Origin: Stentor coeruleus
Lineage: Eukaryota > Ciliophora > Heterotrichea > Heterotrichida > Stentoridae
Direction: 5' to 3'
DNA length: 60,718 bases
NCBI GenBank assembly: GCA_001970955.1
Contig: MPUH01000365.1
Coordinates: 1 to 60,718, forward strand
A program made the translations under genes and the position numbers. Below, one piece after another: positions 59,558-60,718 of this stretch. The notes beneath the pieces are model-generated. The model was not told the origin of the DNA, searched no databases, and was given only the letters and a program-made list of their open reading frames with translations. Position 1 is the first letter of the stretch. Each line of letters opens with the position of its first letter.

Positions 59558-60125
59558 TCAGGTACCCTTAAATAGCGTTTTTGTTTGCTCTAGTTTCAGG
59601 ATCTTTTCAATTAAATGATTTACTGTTAGATAAACGAAATTATGTTGATCAAGCAGACTATAAGTCTTCCATAAATCTGTTACAATTATCGAGCCAGGAA
59701 GAACACAGTTTTAAATGATATTTATAAAAGTTAATGCTTTTCTGTCTGGCACTGGAATAAAAAATACTTATGCTCATCAGTTTGCTAATTTCACCTAAAA
59801 TCTATACACCATCAACCTTATGATCTTTGCTTTTCAGATTTGCTTTCATCAATTTGGCATTCCATCCTCTCCTATTTTTTTGTTCTCAGATTGAGCTCTA
59901 AATTCATTAAAGTAATTTGATAAAGTATATGATAAGTCATTGTTATCGTCTTATTTTATTTAACTTGAAATATCTAAGAAGCAGAATTCACTGTATAATA
60001 ATTTCTTTTCAGCAAAAAATATTTTACTTAATATCAATATTGATCTCTGACAATTCAAACTTGAGCAAGCTAACTTCAATTTAGATTTTTTTAAAATTTA
60101 TTCTGTTTTTCCATTTAGGGCAGGT
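59558..60125 (-). pseudogene. Dead ISXO2/IS1595-like (Merlin-type) DDE transposase
   Basis: Minus-strand pieces in shifted frames follow the order of an IS1595-type transposase. There is YFNEFRAQSENKKIGEDG before the first catalytic Asp in CQIDESK (59848-59850). Then come HKVDGV.ILGEISK and FIPVPDRKALTFINII, and VLPGSIIVTDLWKTYSLLD with the second Asp at 59675-59677. The end reads FVYLTVNHLIEKILKL. Frameshifts, several stops, and an apparent loss of the FVDP...HTNTIE segment between NH and IE show it is inactive. A PKW fragment near 60110 may be the degraded N-terminal zinc ribbon. No terminal inverted repeats were identified. Confidence 0.75.
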
Positions 60126-60718
60126 ATAATCAAATATTTTAACTTTCCATAAATTTGATGAAAAAATTATAAGTCATATATCCAGTGGAGGATAAAAGTT
60201 GAATAAATGCTAATGATTTAGATAATATAAGGATTTAGAATTTTAGACTATAGTTATGATGAGATTTTGTGTTTTTTATTAGGTCTGTAATACGATAGTA
60301 GTTGATTGTGTTAATCTTTTATATATTTTAGCATAGAGCTATTGTCTTCTAAGTTAAAAAACCAATACCCATTTTAATTATTTCTTATAATAACTATATT
60401 TAATTAAGACTCAGTCTAGTGATCTCTAGAATATTATGTTTGTGTAGCTATTTAATTAGAAAGTTCACTTCTAATAGCCAACAGATCAATTAGAATTCTA
60501 ATAATAAATTGAACTTAGAAAAGAGTCAGGGATATGACCTATAAAAAGTTAAACTGAATATTAGAATTTATAAAGCCAGAAATCATAATGAAAATAAAGT
60601 AGAAGGTTACATAATCTTCAGAACAGTAATTTGATGAATAAGTCTGTAATAAGGAAGATAGGTACATAAAAGACCAAAGCCATTCCGTTTATATTTTACT
60701 TAGTGAATCAGGGTATAT
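60126..60718. other. Window end, nothing seen
   Basis: AT-rich sequence without open frames, telomere repeats or RNA genes. It may include further degraded transposon DNA. Confidence 0.5.

Noticed and set aside
1..60718. Nuclear code with TGA = Trp (as in some other heterotrichs)
   Set aside because: Tryptophans in conserved proteins (BBS5, TXNDC17, channel) are all TGG, no conserved frame has an internal TGA, and SF-assemblin ends in TGA.
1..60718. tRNA, rRNA or CRISPR arrays
   Set aside because: I scanned for T-loop-like GGTTCRA strings, rRNA cores and regularly spaced repeats and found none that hold up. A tRNA scan program would be needed to exclude divergent tRNAs.

Overview
The window looks like macronuclear DNA of a heterotrich ciliate, most probably Stentor or a close relative. 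The sequence is very AT-rich and the genes are short-spaced. Six introns can be defined by reading frame and all are only 15 or 16 nt long, beginning GTA and mostly ending TATAG. The standard genetic code fits: no conserved frame needs a reassigned stop codon, tryptophan is always TGG, and genes end in TAA, TAG and, once, TGA. The gene content is eukaryotic and strongly ciliary/cytoskeletal. Species assignment is inference.

Layout. 0-7.9 kb: a left-truncated AGC kinase carrying a 96-bp insertion, a coiled-coil protein, a Bet1-type SNARE, a selenoprotein-W-like/NPHP4-like fusion protein facing a TXNDC17 thioredoxin, a decayed coiled-coil gene, and a small MGC-anchored protein. 7.9-16 kb: a coiled-coil protein, a possible mitoribosomal mS23-like protein, a WGR protein, a possible Spc24 kinetochore protein, a helical-repeat protein and a four-span membrane protein with a repeat tail. 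16-25.3 kb: a hybrid histidine kinase, BBS5, two head-to-head PUF proteins, a tiny spliced gene and a CaaX-box coiled coil. 25.9-35.1 kb: a multi-calponin-homology protein, an exonuclease-fold/RRM protein, a coiled coil and a propeller-like protein. 35.1-39.6 kb: a 4.5-kb stretch without intact genes. 39.6-52.6 kb: a secreted Cys-rich protein, a WD40-TRP channel fusion, two unknowns and a 1572-residue polytopic membrane protein. 53.8-60.7 kb: VPS20/CHMP6, SF-assemblin, an unknown probably nuclear protein, a Rab with an unusual switch II, and a dead DDE transposase.

Functional themes. BBS5, SF-assemblin, the NPHP4-like fusion and the calponin-homology protein all point to cilia, basal bodies and cortical fibres. 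Bet1, VPS20 and the Rab belong to membrane traffic. The PUF pair and the RRM protein act on RNA. There is no operon logic in the bacterial sense, but three same-strand pairs are separated by only 3, 13 and 24 nt.

Assembly warning. Eight single-N positions (7624, 13786, 18440, 20461, 28197, 36536, 40861, 55352) are each followed by a near-perfect repeat of the preceding 63-138 bases. Removing one copy plus the N restores or keeps a single frame in all five affected genes, so these are unmerged contig overlaps and not biological duplications.

I do not see a recognisable new defence-type or metabolic system. The most unusual items are the two domain fusions, the PUF pair with an atypical last repeat, the transposase relic, the telomere-repeat-like 16-mer, the 96-bp insertion in the kinase, and an intergenic base skew that repeats the same way between nearly all genes.
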